The notes: a model not told the origin generated them from the sequence alone. A stretch of DNA of 64,000 bases from Paramacrobiotus metropolitanus (GCF_019649055.1 NW_026570307.1:248001-312000), one strand, 5' to 3'. Counted from the stretch's first letter, positions 21,266 to 31,559 are shown. A program made the numbers and translations.

Positions 21266-23568
21266 AGGTCACCTCAGCTACGGCGAATGAGTCGGCTGAA
21301 ACGGAAGCAAAAGTGAACCGAGTTAAAAGCTGGTTGCCTACCGTTAGTGACTTAAAGGTCACCGGACTTGCAGCGGATATTGAAGCTCATAATGGAAAGG
21401 TCACCGGACTTGACGAAACGGTGGAAATTCGAGATGACCTTTGGGAAACAGACAAAGTGACACAAGCACTGAACGAGTGCCCGATCAAGTTGTTGAGATT
21501 CCCAAAACAGACGAAAAAGAGATACAAACCGTTACCGCGGTGTAAGGTCATCAAAGATTGGAATGAACTCAGTACGGCGACAGTCCGCATTGTCAACCTG
21601 CAAGGTGATGAAGAAGAGGAAGACGACTCGAACTTGCAGTTGCGCAATAAACAGTTGAAAGATCCCCATCTGGCAATGATAATAGATGAACTGGAACATC
21701 TACCAGATGCTGAAACGAGATCGAAATTTGAAGTGCATTACCAGTTATGGAATGGCATACTGTACCGAGTAAAGGATAAAAATGGAAAACTTGAAAGGTC
21801 ATATGTGGTGCCGTTGTCAATGCGAAGAGCGATAATCCACGCATTGCACGACGAGAAAGCGGCAGGACATTTGGGATTCGAAAAGACATTGACAGCAATC
21901 CGATTGAGATATTATTGGGATCGAATGAGTACAGATGTAAAGAATTATATAACTGCCTGTCAGGGATGCCAGTTTCGTAAGACACCGAGGAAATGCCCAC
22001 CCGGGAAATTGCAAGAGATTAAAGTGGGACATCCGTTCTTCCGAGTTTACGCGGATCTGAAAGGACCGTTGTTACCAACGAAGAAACGCGGATATAAATA
22101 CATAGCGGTGTTCATCGACCAGCTGACGAAGTACGTGATTGCCGTACCAACGAAGACGGCTACAGCCAAAGAATTTGCCAAAGTGTTCGTCAAACATGTG
22201 ATATTGGTACATGGAGCGCCGCACATCCTGCACACGGATCGTGGACGACACTTCACAGCTGAAGTGTTGACAAAGGTCACCAATGTGTTCAAGATTAAAC
22301 ACACATTTGGAACAGCATATCATCCAGAAGGTCAAGGCCAAGTGGAGAGACAGATGCAAACGATTGCGGACGGTTTGGCACAGTACCTGAAAGCAGGAAA
22401 CGAAAGAAAGTTTAACAAGTACCTTCCATATGTTATTTCGGCGATGAACAGAGTCGTACATGCCACAACTGGATATTCAGCATATTATATGCTGCACGGC
22501 AGAGAAATGACAATGCCGGAAGATGTGGTCACAAAAACGAACATCCCAGACGATTATGGGACCCCAGATGAATGGGTGGAGACCATGAAAAAGAATTTGA
22601 CCTTTGCCGAAGAAGTGGCGAGATGCAACATCAAAGATGCGTATGAAAAGAACGCGGAAATCTACAACAAGAAGAAATCCGAGCCGAACTTCAAAGTCGG
22701 CGACTTTGTATTGATACGACTCCCAAAGGATACGAAACAAGGAAAGAAAGAGAACCAATCGGACTTCAAATCGAAATATGACAAAGTATGGAAGATCATT
22801 AGCTTCCCGCGAGCAAACGAAGCGGAGGTGATTGAGCAAAATCCAAAGAAGGAAGCGGACTTAAAGGTCGTCTCAATCGACCGCCTGAAACCATGGCATC
22901 CACCATTGCCAGATGAAAAGTTGGAAGGCAATCTTCAAGAAGAGATGGAATCAGAGCGAAGCCCACAAAATGATTTGGATCCCCAACGCAAATCATTTTT
23001 CGAACCACCTCCGCTACCCGAAACGGATGAAGTTCGGACGAACAAGAGTGGAAACGAAGATAAACCAACAAAGAAAAGAGGAAGAAAAAGGAAAGAAGAT
23101 AAGGATTTCGAAACAGCAGTTACAATCAAGTTAAATACAGAAGCCGGAAATTTGGCAGAAAGGTCACTAGGAACTGAAGATGAAGTAGCCGAACGCGCTT
23201 CGCAAAAAGAACTTGAACCGAATCAAGATCCTTTTTCCGAACCACGCACTACCGGAGACGTCGACGACCTTTCGAAACGGCAGATAGGCGCCGAGATACC
23301 AGAGCGCGATCCGAAATTTTTCGAACCACGCACTGCTACCGGCAATGAAAACGACCTTATAAGAAAGAGAAAAGAGGAGATAGAAGCGGTCAAATCAAAA
23401 GCTGAGCAATTGGGCCGTGATATAGCGAAAGCAATCGACGAGCGAAAAGTCAAACAGAAGAAAAAGAAAATAACTCCTACAGAATTGCTGACCCAGCAAG
23501 GTGAAGTGGAAGATGCGGCCGATAAAGAACTCCTTGATCGGATAACTAAAGGACGCAAAGACAAATAA
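21148..23568 (+). CDS. Integrase portion of pol, in the -1 frame
   Basis: The coding signal moves from the RT/RNase H frame to the -1 frame between about 21118 and 21150 and is open to TAA at 23568 (about 806 codons). An HHCC zinc module (HALHDEKAAGHLG, later CQGC) precedes a DDE core: D in YADLKGP (~22050), D in HTDRGRHF (~22235) and E in QGQVER (~22340). A GPY/F-like module ends near SIDRLKPWHPP. The C-terminal ~200 residues are charged and repeat FFEPRTAT-type motifs seen in the pol linker. Integrase inserts the cDNA; both catalytic and zinc residues are present. One base deletion or a programmed -1 frameshift explains the frame change; no classical slippery heptamer is obvious. Confidence 0.9.
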   Translation, partial: EFDEIPNFEDYKKEFDTKEPAIEIGQLFLQMAEQREKRLKVTSATANESAETEAKVNRVKSWLPTVSDLKVTGLAADIEAHNGKVTGLDETVEIRDDLWETDKVTQALNECPIKLLRFPKQTKKRYKPLPRCKVIKDWNELSTATVRIVNLQGDEEEEDDSNLQLRNKQLKDPHLAMIIDELEHLPDAETRSKFEVHYQLWNGILYRVKDKNGKLERSYVVPLSMRRAIIHALHDEKAAGHLGFEKTLTAIRLRYYWDRMSTDVKNYITACQGCQFRKTPRKCPPGKLQEIKVGHPFFRVYADLKGPLLPTKKRGYKYIAVFIDQLTKYVIAVPTKTATAKEFAKVFVKHVILVHGAPHILHTDRGRHFTAEVLTKVTNVFKIKHTFGTAYHPEGQGQVERQMQTIADGLAQYLKAGNERKFNKYLPYVISAMNRVVHATTGYSAYYMLHGREMTMPEDVVTKTNIPDDYGTPDEWVETMKKNLTFAEEVARCNIKDAYEKNAEIYNKKKSEPNFKVGDFVLIRLPKDTKQGKKENQSDFKSKYDKVWKIISFPRANEAEVIEQNPKKEADLKVVSIDRLKPWHPPLPDEKLEGNLQEEMESERSPQNDLDPQRKSFFEPPPLPETDEVRTNKSGNEDKPTKKRGRKRKEDKDFETAVTIKLNTEAGNLAERSLGTEDEVAERASQKELEPNQDPFSEPRTTGDVDDLSKRQIGAEIPERDPKFFEPRTATGNENDLIRKRKEEIEAVKSKAEQLGRDIAKAIDERKVKQKKKKITPTELLTQQGEVEDAADKELLDRITKGRKDK

Positions 23569-23692
23569 CCCACATAAACATGAATAAGGGTTCACTTCAT
23601 TAAAAATAGGAGTTGGGAAGCTGTAAAAAGGTCATCATCGTTATGACAGCTAACCATTATTGTTTCATTGTTACAGAAGGTAAGCCCAGTTA
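23569..23692 (+). promoter_or_regulatory. Spacer with splice-acceptor-like site before ORF3
   Basis: TTGTTTCATTGTTACAG ends at 23676, 17 nt before the ORF3 ATG, and fits a 3' splice site. AAG/GTAAGC follows within a few bases, so an acceptor and donor lie nearly back to back. This suggests ORF3 is expressed from a spliced subgenomic RNA, as env is in retroviruses. Confidence 0.4.
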
Positions 23693-26600
23693 ATGGATAG
23701 ATTGGAACGACAGAATTCAGAGAATTCGGATTCGGAAAGTATTGGAAATCCATTAAAGGCATCGACCCCGAAAAGAATGGAAGGTGAATACGGATACGAC
23801 ACTTCATATGGCGAAGGGTCGACGTCGTCAGCAGGAACGGCACAGAACGAGCCAGGCCAGGGAGGTTATTATGGCGGCCCGGAATATTATGTGTATCACG
23901 ATCCGGGACAGCAGACGACTTATCAGGACACGGTAAACTGGGTGCACCACGGCTTACCTGCCGGAACCCAGTATTCGGGACAAATGATGAGTGCCCCTTA
24001 TCAACCGCATCCAGGAGCGTATACCCCACCGATGGGACCGCCGCAAGTGATGGGACCGGCAAGAATGTTGATGCCGCCACCGCAACAGACTACACCAAGT
24101 AGATTTATGGGACACGGAGGATTTGGCGGAATGTTAGCGACCCAGTCGCAAAGGTCATCTCCGATATTGCCGCCTTTCCCAGAATCGGGAGGCCTATCAT
24201 TGTTAGATATCGGAACGCCTCGTATGAGAACGCCACAGCAATTGGGAGCGCAACGATTTCACAGGAACTCGCCACAAAAAGGAGGGAGGCGAGGAGGAAA
24301 CCGGTTCGATTCACCACGACCGCGAGGCGTACTGCCGTCGCTGGGCCCAAATTTGGAGCAGGCCGGACCAGATGGTCTACGGGCAACGCCCCCGGGTGAA
24401 CCAACGGTGCACGATTATTCACCGAAACTCCCGCTCGACATGAAAGACGATGATGCACGACTAAACGTGATAGTGGGCGATGAAGAAAGACTGACAACGG
24501 CTGATACAGCGGCCATCCAGGATTTCAACCGCATGTGTAGGGATCTTTATAGAATTCACATGCGAGTCGAGGATGAACATGCATTCTACGGGAGATTAAT
24601 GAGTCTGGACGCGATCATTGAAGCAGTCCATATCGCATTGAAGGAAAAGACTAAAAGCATCACAGTGAAACGTAAAGAGTTGGCGATCAAGATTGCCTCA
24701 ATGAAACAGTACCATCCGGCTCTAACCAACAGAAAATGGCCGCCGATGATCGAGAAGATACAGATGTTCCTTAAGACGATTCCTAAAGAAACGGGACCCT
24801 CAGCAAGCAGCGCGGCAGGGCCATCACGGGCATCAGTCGAAGCACCAGTAGAGGAGATGTCGGATAGTGCTCTCATGGAAACAAAGAGAAAGATTGAGAT
24901 AGAATTAACCGAACGAGCAGAAAGGTCACGGGCCAGTTCAATCGCAGGATCAGTACGCGGACGTACCAGTTCGGTTACAGAGCCGTCTAGCGGGACCGTA
25001 AAAAGCGGAAAAAGAGTAAGGTCACCGACGACAAGTCCAAAAGAAAGCGACAAGAAGGAGCAGCGGACGAAAAAGGTCACGACGAGTAAAGCACCGATTC
25101 CAGTGGGTAGAAAGAGTGCACCACCCACACCGCCGGATCCCGAAGCTGCTTCAGTTCGACTTCCGAAGTGCCGGACTTTTACAGTCAAATACACTGGAAC
25201 TGACCATAACGAACGAAAGGTCACCGCTCGGATAGTCGATAAAAGAACGAATAAGGAGATTGACTCATATAATCCCTTAGCGGACAAATCAGTCAAAACT
25301 GAAATTGGAGAAAGGGCAAAAACAGAAGTCAATGAGGCATTACAGTTCATCCCCCCGGAGGAACGTCATAATCCGAGAGTCCTCATTCAGATGATGAAGC
25401 ATGTGGTGTCCAAAGTTGCGGTCGAAGAAAACGCGTGGATCCGTATTAAGGTGGGCACAAATGACGACCACTTAGCATATACATACACGGTGGACGGGAA
25501 ATTGCTGACGAAAGAGAGAATTCGGCCGAAACCAACAGCAGACCCAGATCCGAGTAGGCGAACGTTAGACGATTACGAATCGACCCTGAAATATACCGAT
25601 GGAACAAGCAGGAAAATGACGCTAACACTCCACTACGGCGATGGAACAACGGATTGCATAACCGCAGTAATCGTCGACCCGATAACGGGAGATCCGATCC
25701 CATACGCTCCATGGGATGCGTCAGAAGAGAGCGCCGAACACGCCAACCGGGCAGCACTCGAACAGCTGTGGAATTTGATACCAGTGAGTGAACGTCAAGA
25801 TCCTTTGATTCAAGCGAATACGCTGATCAGCATGATGCGACATCGAGCGGAGATAGATGAAGCACATTTTCGACTTACAAGAAAAACGGAAAACGGAGCG
25901 TATAAAACGGTGTTTTACGACACGAAGAAAAATCCCCTGTGGGAGATCGTTACACAAGCACCGGCTAAAGAAACACCACATTTGGAAATTCAGGCCCAAG
26001 ACCCGGCACAAGAAAGTGGAGCCGGAGAGATGGCAGAGGCCTCCGTAGCCGGAGTGGCAGGAACGGAGAGTACCCGGAGACCATCGAAACAGGACGAATC
26101 AGAAGAGGAGGAAGCCAACGACGATTCGGCAGAGGAACAGGCCGACGAAGACGATAACATGGCCGAAGAAGATAATCAGCCCCTCAAAGTGGTCGTTAAA
26201 CCGAGGAAAGCGGCTAAACTAGAAGAGGCCATGAACCGTGAGAAGGTCAAGAAAGGTGACTCCCTAAAGAAACAGAAGGAAGAAGAAGATAAGAAGAAAA
26301 AGAGCGGTGATGAAAGCGAGAGCAAAAACACCCGGAGAAAAAAGGAGGAGAAAAAGAAGAAAGACGAATCGTCGTCTCACGATGTAGAAATATTGGACGA
26401 ACCAGTCGGTGAAGTGGAAGAAAGGTCATCCGCACCTATTATTCCAAAGAAATTTGTCATTGAATCGGCTACATCGAAGTCAAAGGTCACCGAGCCTGAG
26501 CCGTCAACATCGAAAGGGAAGGTTATAGCTGTGAAACAGATTGTCCCAGTCGTCATCTCGGCATCTACTACGAAAGAGCGTAGGGAAAAAAGAACGCGAG

Positions 26601-28597
26601 AAAAGGCAAAACGAGAGACGTCTCGTGAATCGGAAGCATCGGAAGTGAGCCTCCCAAGCACTTCGACGGTTAGTACGAGGTCACATACGGACCCGAAAAC
26701 GACTAGACCCAGAACCGCGGAGCCAGGAAGCCTAGCGGAGGCTCTTGAGAGAGGGAAAAAAGCAAAGAGCGAACCCGCAAAGTTGAAAAAGAAAGGAAAA
26801 GAGGCCATGAAAATTGATGCATTGGCAATGGCCACTTACATCGAACCGGACGGTGACAGTGAACTTGATTACTCGGGCGATGAAGCGGAATTCGAAGATC
26901 CAGACAGTGATAATATGACCACGATTGACGAAATTATTGATGCGTTCAACGGAGCAGAGAAGCATTTTACACGAGTAAGAACCACATCAGTAACGTCAAA
27001 ATTCAGAACGGGTTTAAAGAAATATCTGCGGAAGGACAAGCACCGTAGTTTTACCAAACAGAAGTTCGATGTGGTATTGGAATACGCTCGGAATGCGGGA
27101 AAACTCCTCCAGAAACATCCGAATTTCGCGTATAAGGCTAAACTATTCAGACCGTCAAGCTCGGATAAGTCGCTGACGACTCCCAATGAAGATACCGCAA
27201 TGCGAGTGGAAAGGGCAATCGCGGGAATGACAAGCCCGTTGGGGTCAACGAGTCACCGGATCAGCCAATATATCAACGCTGTTTGGAATGACGGAAAAGG
27301 GTTGATAAAGGAAATCGACACAGCCACTGAACGCGCGTTGCCAAGGATGATAAAACAGAATATCCTGTCCACAACGAACGCACATCAAGGATACCCGATC
27401 CGATATACGAGAGTAGGCCTGATACCGCCGGAAAAACAAACCCGTTGTAATATGTCCGACAGTCAGGAGATGGAAAGAGTGCCATCGAGTGGAGACCCGA
27501 CAACTCCCATACTGAATCGGATCGCGCAGTTAACAGCCGAGGAAGGATCCGTACGGGTTAAACCACAAGTATCGAAAGTACCGAAAAAGAAGGGACCCAT
27601 GGATTCCGAATCAGAGGAGAGTGACGACGACACCTCTGCTGTCCGTGCCTCTGGAACGTCTCTGGAACCGGACACAGAAAATCCTAAAGGTCAAGAGACA
27701 CCAGCAACTGCGACAGACACAGAAGTAATTCAACCGAAGGGTCACGAAACATCAGAAAAACGGGAGAAAGAAAAGGTCATGCTCCCGATGGACAAGGCCT
27801 CGGCAGAAGCAGAGGCAGCCTCCGCGCGACAAGTATATCAGAAATCATTGTTCATCCCACTGAAGGATGCTTACGAGAAAGAACGGTCAAAGTCAGCGGG
27901 AGAACTGGGAGGTCCTGAGACTTTACCACAGGAAGAGAAAACGATCGAACCGAAATCTGCCCAGTCATCATCAGGCTCGTTGGCAAAATTGAAGATAGAT
28001 GAACAGGCGACTGATGCAACGGACTCGGCAAAATCCCCCCAGAAAATGGAAACTAAAGAGGCGACAGATTATTCGCTCGGAGCGCCGTTAGATGTGAATA
28101 ATCGGACATGGAACGAAGTCCAAGCTGCACTCCAGAGTATTCGAGAAAAAGAAATGCTTGGTACCGATCTCAAAAGACAGGTCGCGGTAAACTCGAACGG
28201 AAGATCGTCACTAAATATGACCGAACGAGTCCTGAAACGGGCATATAAGGAAGGAAGACTGGGATGTAAATATAACAAAGATAACAAAGTCATCTACTAT
28301 CTTCCGAAACAGGGCACGGAACGCACGCCCAGACTAAAAATGGAACTGGAGGCTTGGAAAATAGCCGTTACAGATGTGGCTTTGGACGCCATTGGCGGCA
28401 CCAATGGAGCGTCATGGGGTGACCTTTCGAATTTCATGGCCGTCCATTATGAGTTGGGAGAATTGAATATTGAGAACGATAAGGAATGGATAAAGAATGC
28501 CGTAGAAGCATTGGTTGCAGACGAGGTGCTTCATGTCAAACAGGATGGCCGAATTGACTTCAAACCATATCAACCGCCGGCGAAGGAGTCTGAGTGA
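23693..28597 (+). CDS. ORF3, giant accessory protein of unknown function
   Basis: 1634 residues from ATG 23693. The N-terminal ~160 residues are Gly/Pro/Tyr/Gln-rich, followed by a Pro/Arg/Gly segment. A helical region sits near 250-370. Two ~95-residue repeats (about 490-605 and 640-760) each contain an IVD..T element, a helix ending in IP..ER and an LI.MM(K/R)H helix. Next comes a long Lys/Glu-rich acidic-basic tract (~790-1040), then a helical region at ~1080-1240. The C-terminus (~1470-1634) has two compact helical segments ending in short strands that recall winged-helix or linker-histone folds (weak inference). No signal peptide or membrane anchor is seen, so it is not env. The decayed element at 50.9-57.5 kb has a comparable region containing an LLRH-type copy of the repeat helix. 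Confidence 0.85.
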   Translation: MDRLERQNSENSDSESIGNPLKASTPKRMEGEYGYDTSYGEGSTSSAGTAQNEPGQGGYYGGPEYYVYHDPGQQTTYQDTVNWVHHGLPAGTQYSGQMMSAPYQPHPGAYTPPMGPPQVMGPARMLMPPPQQTTPSRFMGHGGFGGMLATQSQRSSPILPPFPESGGLSLLDIGTPRMRTPQQLGAQRFHRNSPQKGGRRGGNRFDSPRPRGVLPSLGPNLEQAGPDGLRATPPGEPTVHDYSPKLPLDMKDDDARLNVIVGDEERLTTADTAAIQDFNRMCRDLYRIHMRVEDEHAFYGRLMSLDAIIEAVHIALKEKTKSITVKRKELAIKIASMKQYHPALTNRKWPPMIEKIQMFLKTIPKETGPSASSAAGPSRASVEAPVEEMSDSALMETKRKIEIELTERAERSRASSIAGSVRGRTSSVTEPSSGTVKSGKRVRSPTTSPKESDKKEQRTKKVTTSKAPIPVGRKSAPPTPPDPEAASVRLPKCRTFTVKYTGTDHNERKVTARIVDKRTNKEIDSYNPLADKSVKTEIGERAKTEVNEALQFIPPEERHNPRVLIQMMKHVVSKVAVEENAWIRIKVGTNDDHLAYTYTVDGKLLTKERIRPKPTADPDPSRRTLDDYESTLKYTDGTSRKMTLTLHYGDGTTDCITAVIVDPITGDPIPYAPWDASEESAEHANRAALEQLWNLIPVSERQDPLIQANTLISMMRHRAEIDEAHFRLTRKTENGAYKTVFYDTKKNPLWEIVTQAPAKETPHLEIQAQDPAQESGAGEMAEASVAGVAGTESTRRPSKQDESEEEEANDDSAEEQADEDDNMAEEDNQPLKVVVKPRKAAKLEEAMNREKVKKGDSLKKQKEEEDKKKKSGDESESKNTRRKKEEKKKKDESSSHDVEILDEPVGEVEERSSAPIIPKKFVIESATSKSKVTEPEPSTSKGKVIAVKQIVPVVISASTTKERREKRTREKAKRETSRESEASEVSLPSTSTVSTRSHTDPKTTRPRTAEPGSLAEALERGKKAKSEPAKLKKKGKEAMKIDALAMATYIEPDGDSELDYSGDEAEFEDPDSDNMTTIDEIIDAFNGAEKHFTRVRTTSVTSKFRTGLKKYLRKDKHRSFTKQKFDVVLEYARNAGKLLQKHPNFAYKAKLFRPSSSDKSLTTPNEDTAMRVERAIAGMTSPLGSTSHRISQYINAVWNDGKGLIKEIDTATERALPRMIKQNILSTTNAHQGYPIRYTRVGLIPPEKQTRCNMSDSQEMERVPSSGDPTTPILNRIAQLTAEEGSVRVKPQVSKVPKKKGPMDSESEESDDDTSAVRASGTSLEPDTENPKGQETPATATDTEVIQPKGHETSEKREKEKVMLPMDKASAEAEAASARQVYQKSLFIPLKDAYEKERSKSAGELGGPETLPQEEKTIEPKSAQSSSGSLAKLKIDEQATDATDSAKSPQKMETKEATDYSLGAPLDVNNRTWNEVQAALQSIREKEMLGTDLKRQVAVNSNGRSSLNMTERVLKRAYKEGRLGCKYNKDNKVIYYLPKQGTERTPRLKMELEAWKIAVTDVALDAIGGTNGASWGDLSNFMAVHYELGELNIENDKEWIKNAVEALVADEVLHVKQDGRIDFKPYQPPAKESE

Positions 28598-28957
28598 ATG
28601 GGATGCGTGTAATGTGCAGCGAGTAATGAACCCTGCATATTACAGAAAAGCATAAAATAGTTAAAAACGAACGAGAAAAGCTTTATGGAAAATTGAAAGT
28701 GAAAAGGTCAACTCGAGAAATAGCGGCGATAAGACTAATAGAAAGGTCACGGTAGTCAGAAAGTGCTGATAACGTGAGAAAGGTCACCACGTTACAGTGA
28801 TAGAAAGGGCAGCAGGAGCTAGGAAAGTCTCAGCTCAGTAGCGGAATAGGCGTAAAAATGATAGAAAAGCCTTGATGATGAATAAGAATGGAAACGATTT
28901 ACGCGGAAAGGTTACTATGATGGAGTGTTTTCTGATTGCAGATTCAAAACGGAGAAA
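28598..28957 (+). other. ORF3-ORF4 spacer with motif copies and a splice acceptor
   Basis: 360 bp. A stem pairs 28608-28617 with about 28635-28644, with one mismatch. Three AAAGGTCA copies lie near 28704, 28742 and 28780; the last is in the loop of an AACGTG...CACGTT hairpin. A consensus acceptor TTTTCTGATTGCAG ends at 28941, 16 nt before the ORF4 ATG. Confidence 0.45.
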
Positions 28958-30400
28958 ATGGCACAGAAAGGTCAAGCCACTCCTAAAAGCGCAGGACCCG
29001 CATCAGAGATAAACAGATCTACGGGCTATAATCCAAAGTGTCCGGACTGTTTACGGAATAACCGAAAAGTTGACAAGAAGTTCCCGTGCTATTCATGCGT
29101 TCATAAGTTAGGAGACCCTAACACTGTTTCACTCGTGGGACTAATGAAAGCCAAACGGGGGAACATGGACGTTTTTCGAAACCTCATTAGCGCGAGGAAT
29201 TACGGCAGCATCCCAGTAGAAGAGCGAATGCTACTCGAGGATCGTTACCGAGAAGCAATTCAGAATAACGAAAGTGGCTGGGACGAGACTTTGGAGCCGT
29301 TGAAATGTCCACAAACGGACGCATACCGGAAGAAGTTTGAGGAAGATCAGGAGAAGATGCGACGGCAACAGTTGGAGGATGAACTCCGGGCAAAGATCAA
29401 CGCGGCGAATCAAAAGGCGAGCGAACAGGCCGCAAGAGAGGCGCTGCCAAATCCGTCGAGTTCAACTGTACCGACAGCCAGCTTCAACGACGACGAAGCC
29501 CAGTTGATACGCCAGTCCCTGATCATCCAGATTGATACGCTGACCAGCGATTTAGCGGCTATGCAACAGGAACTATTTGATGCGCTGTTGCGGGAGAAGT
29601 TGAGACTGCAGAAGAGTTTCGCTCCGGCACCGTACATAAAGAAGGCAGTTGAGGAACGTATGGAGGAGCTGCGTAAATCCCGTCAGAACGAGAGTAATGT
29701 TCTCCAGGCGCTCAGAGGATTCAGACGAGATGACGTGTTTACACGACCTCGTTCGCCCCCGCATAGAGAAAGGTCACGCGGACACTCACGCGAACATGAA
29801 CGGACCTCTGAAAGACGAACCGAAAGGTCACGTGAACACTCCCGGGAAAGGACACGGGATTATCGCAGTGAAAGGTCACGTGAACGTTCTCATGATAGAG
29901 ATTACCGTGGTGGAAGAGGATGGGTGCGCCATGGAAACGAGATAACCGAGACGAGTATTCAGCGCAAAATCGATACGGCAAAGATTTTGGCCGCAACAAG
30001 AGGACGTGAGGAACAACGGCGTGCAGAGACTTACCGCACAGAGCCTGAAAAGAAAGGTCATCAGGTGCCGTTGGAAGTTGGATTCCGTAACCGCAATGTT
30101 AGGATGTCAACACCCGAAAGGTCATGGGACAAAAGACGCGAACATACGCGAAATCGAACGCCAGACCCACAGGATAAACGCTGGCAGGAAAGAGCCAGGT
30201 ATTATGCGGGTTTTGAATCTGGCGCGAGCAAAAGGTCATCGAGCGCAGAAAGGGAAGATTCACCCCCGAAGTATCAGCGGATGGAATCGACAGTCCACGT
30301 AGATCGTGAACGGTGGAAGGGCGCGAAGTGCGGTCGGCGAACGACTTCCCGAAGAAATGTGGTCACAGTGACCCCAACCATCCACATCGACGGGTATTGA
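28958..30400 (+). CDS. ORF4, CxxC zinc-ribbon-like protein with an RS domain
   Basis: 480 residues from ATG 28958; the frame is open further upstream but lies beyond the splice-acceptor-like AG. Two CxxC pairs near residues 25-45 (CPDC and CYSC) suggest a small zinc-binding fold. Residues ~130-260 are Glu/Lys/Gln-rich and likely coiled coil. Residues ~270-330 are an Arg/Ser/Glu/His tract of repeated RSRE/ERSR units, like RS domains of splicing factors; this tract overlaps several AAAGGTCA copies read as ERS. The tail is basic. Role unknown; a nuclear RNA-binding or splicing-control factor is an inference. A diverged copy with CQQC and CAEC is at 50655-50353. ORF5 follows in the +1 frame, which is open across the ORF4 stop. 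Confidence 0.85.
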   Translation: MAQKGQATPKSAGPASEINRSTGYNPKCPDCLRNNRKVDKKFPCYSCVHKLGDPNTVSLVGLMKAKRGNMDVFRNLISARNYGSIPVEERMLLEDRYREAIQNNESGWDETLEPLKCPQTDAYRKKFEEDQEKMRRQQLEDELRAKINAANQKASEQAAREALPNPSSSTVPTASFNDDEAQLIRQSLIIQIDTLTSDLAAMQQELFDALLREKLRLQKSFAPAPYIKKAVEERMEELRKSRQNESNVLQALRGFRRDDVFTRPRSPPHRERSRGHSREHERTSERRTERSREHSRERTRDYRSERSRERSHDRDYRGGRGWVRHGNEITETSIQRKIDTAKILAATRGREEQRRAETYRTEPEKKGHQVPLEVGFRNRNVRMSTPERSWDKRREHTRNRTPDPQDKRWQERARYYAGFESGASKRSSSAEREDSPPKYQRMESTVHVDRERWKGAKCGRRTTSRRNVVTVTPTIHIDGY

Positions 30401-30446
30401 ACCGCCGCACACGAATCGGCGCGAACCGGATCGCGCGCGATACGAT

Positions 30447-31559
30447 ATGCGCGACACCGATGAACAAAAGACGGAAATCTGCCGATATATGGGGATCGAA
30501 GACGATTCGGCGGATGCGAATAAGATCCACACAATTTTGAATCAGTTGCGTCAATTCTTATTCGATTCGGGCTATGCGAAAGAAATTAAAGAGGGAGTCG
30601 AACAAGGGCTTTTTCGTCAACTATACATTCCCCGCGACTCAGCAAGGGATTGTTATCTTCCTATCCGACGAAACGGATTACATAGCCTGTTGGACTTGAA
30701 TCTGTTGGACGTGCCACTGGATACCACTGACCCAGTCGGGATGACACAATTCTATTATAGAGATTATCCCGAACGACAAGAATATGTGGCTCAGTTCGTT
30801 TTACGACACGTGAATCCAGCCTTCAAGTTGCTCGCAGCAAGAGCATCGATCGGATTACAAGTGGATCCTAAAGACCATGCCGCAAGAAGGATGGGGCAAA
30901 AGGTCTTTGCTGCGAGATTGGCTCATTATAAGACACATAACCAGTTGGTGTCCAATACCATGAAGGACGATATCCCACCACTTTTCCGACCTCACGTGGC
31001 GAAATTGGGCGAACCCATGGAACATGTTGGAATAGCCCATACGGCAAGAAAGGCGCTGAAAAAGTGTAAGATACGAATGGAAAAGGGCAATCTTACACAA
31101 CGCCATGCCTCCCAGGTAGAGGAGAGGATTAATAAGATTAAAGACACCATGGGAAGTGACTACGTCGAACCTTTTGACGGAGTTGAAATGTACATCGACG
31201 AATTCCTTGTGAAGAAAAGCGACCGACGCCCAGAACGCGCTCCTAACCAGATAGGACGACGCGGCTTAAGAAACCAGCAACTCCGCGATAACCTCGCTGA
31301 CGTGCAACGGAGATTGGCGGATGACCCTAACAACCGGAGACTCCGGTTGGAGGAGAATGATGCACGCCACCGGGTCGAGGCGGTCAAAAGAAGTCGCCAA
31401 GGGAAAGGTCGCGGTCAGCGAGAAGTTGACCCGGAAAAGGTGATGGTAGTTGGTCCCATGGAACCGATTGACCGGACTTCTGACCAAAACCAACCGAGGA
31501 GTAATAAGAAGCGCCCGCCGAGAGACGGTGAGGAAGACGATTCAAACGAAATGGAATAG
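30447..31559 (+). CDS. ORF5, unknown helical accessory protein
   Basis: 370 residues from ATG 30447. The same frame is open from about 30370, overlapping the end of ORF4, so a frameshift fusion is possible. Landmarks are LNQLRQFLFDSGY near 30-45, LLDLNLLDVPL near 80, a YPERQEYVAQFVLRHVNPAF helix, and FAARLAHYKTHNQL. The last ~130 residues are strongly basic and Arg-rich with an acidic end. No signal peptide or membrane segment. I know no family. The minus-strand pseudogene at 49707-48778 is a clear homologue. The TAG stop lies in a hairpin. Confidence 0.85.
   Translation: MRDTDEQKTEICRYMGIEDDSADANKIHTILNQLRQFLFDSGYAKEIKEGVEQGLFRQLYIPRDSARDCYLPIRRNGLHSLLDLNLLDVPLDTTDPVGMTQFYYRDYPERQEYVAQFVLRHVNPAFKLLAARASIGLQVDPKDHAARRMGQKVFAARLAHYKTHNQLVSNTMKDDIPPLFRPHVAKLGEPMEHVGIAHTARKALKKCKIRMEKGNLTQRHASQVEERINKIKDTMGSDYVEPFDGVEMYIDEFLVKKSDRRPERAPNQIGRRGLRNQQLRDNLADVQRRLADDPNNRRLRLEENDARHRVEAVKRSRQGKGRGQREVDPEKVMVVGPMEPIDRTSDQNQPRSNKKRPPRDGEEDDSNEME

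Noticed and set aside
23693-31559. ORF3-ORF5 as an envelope gene
   Set aside because: No signal peptide, membrane anchor or cysteine-rich ectodomain; composition is charged, nuclear-protein-like.
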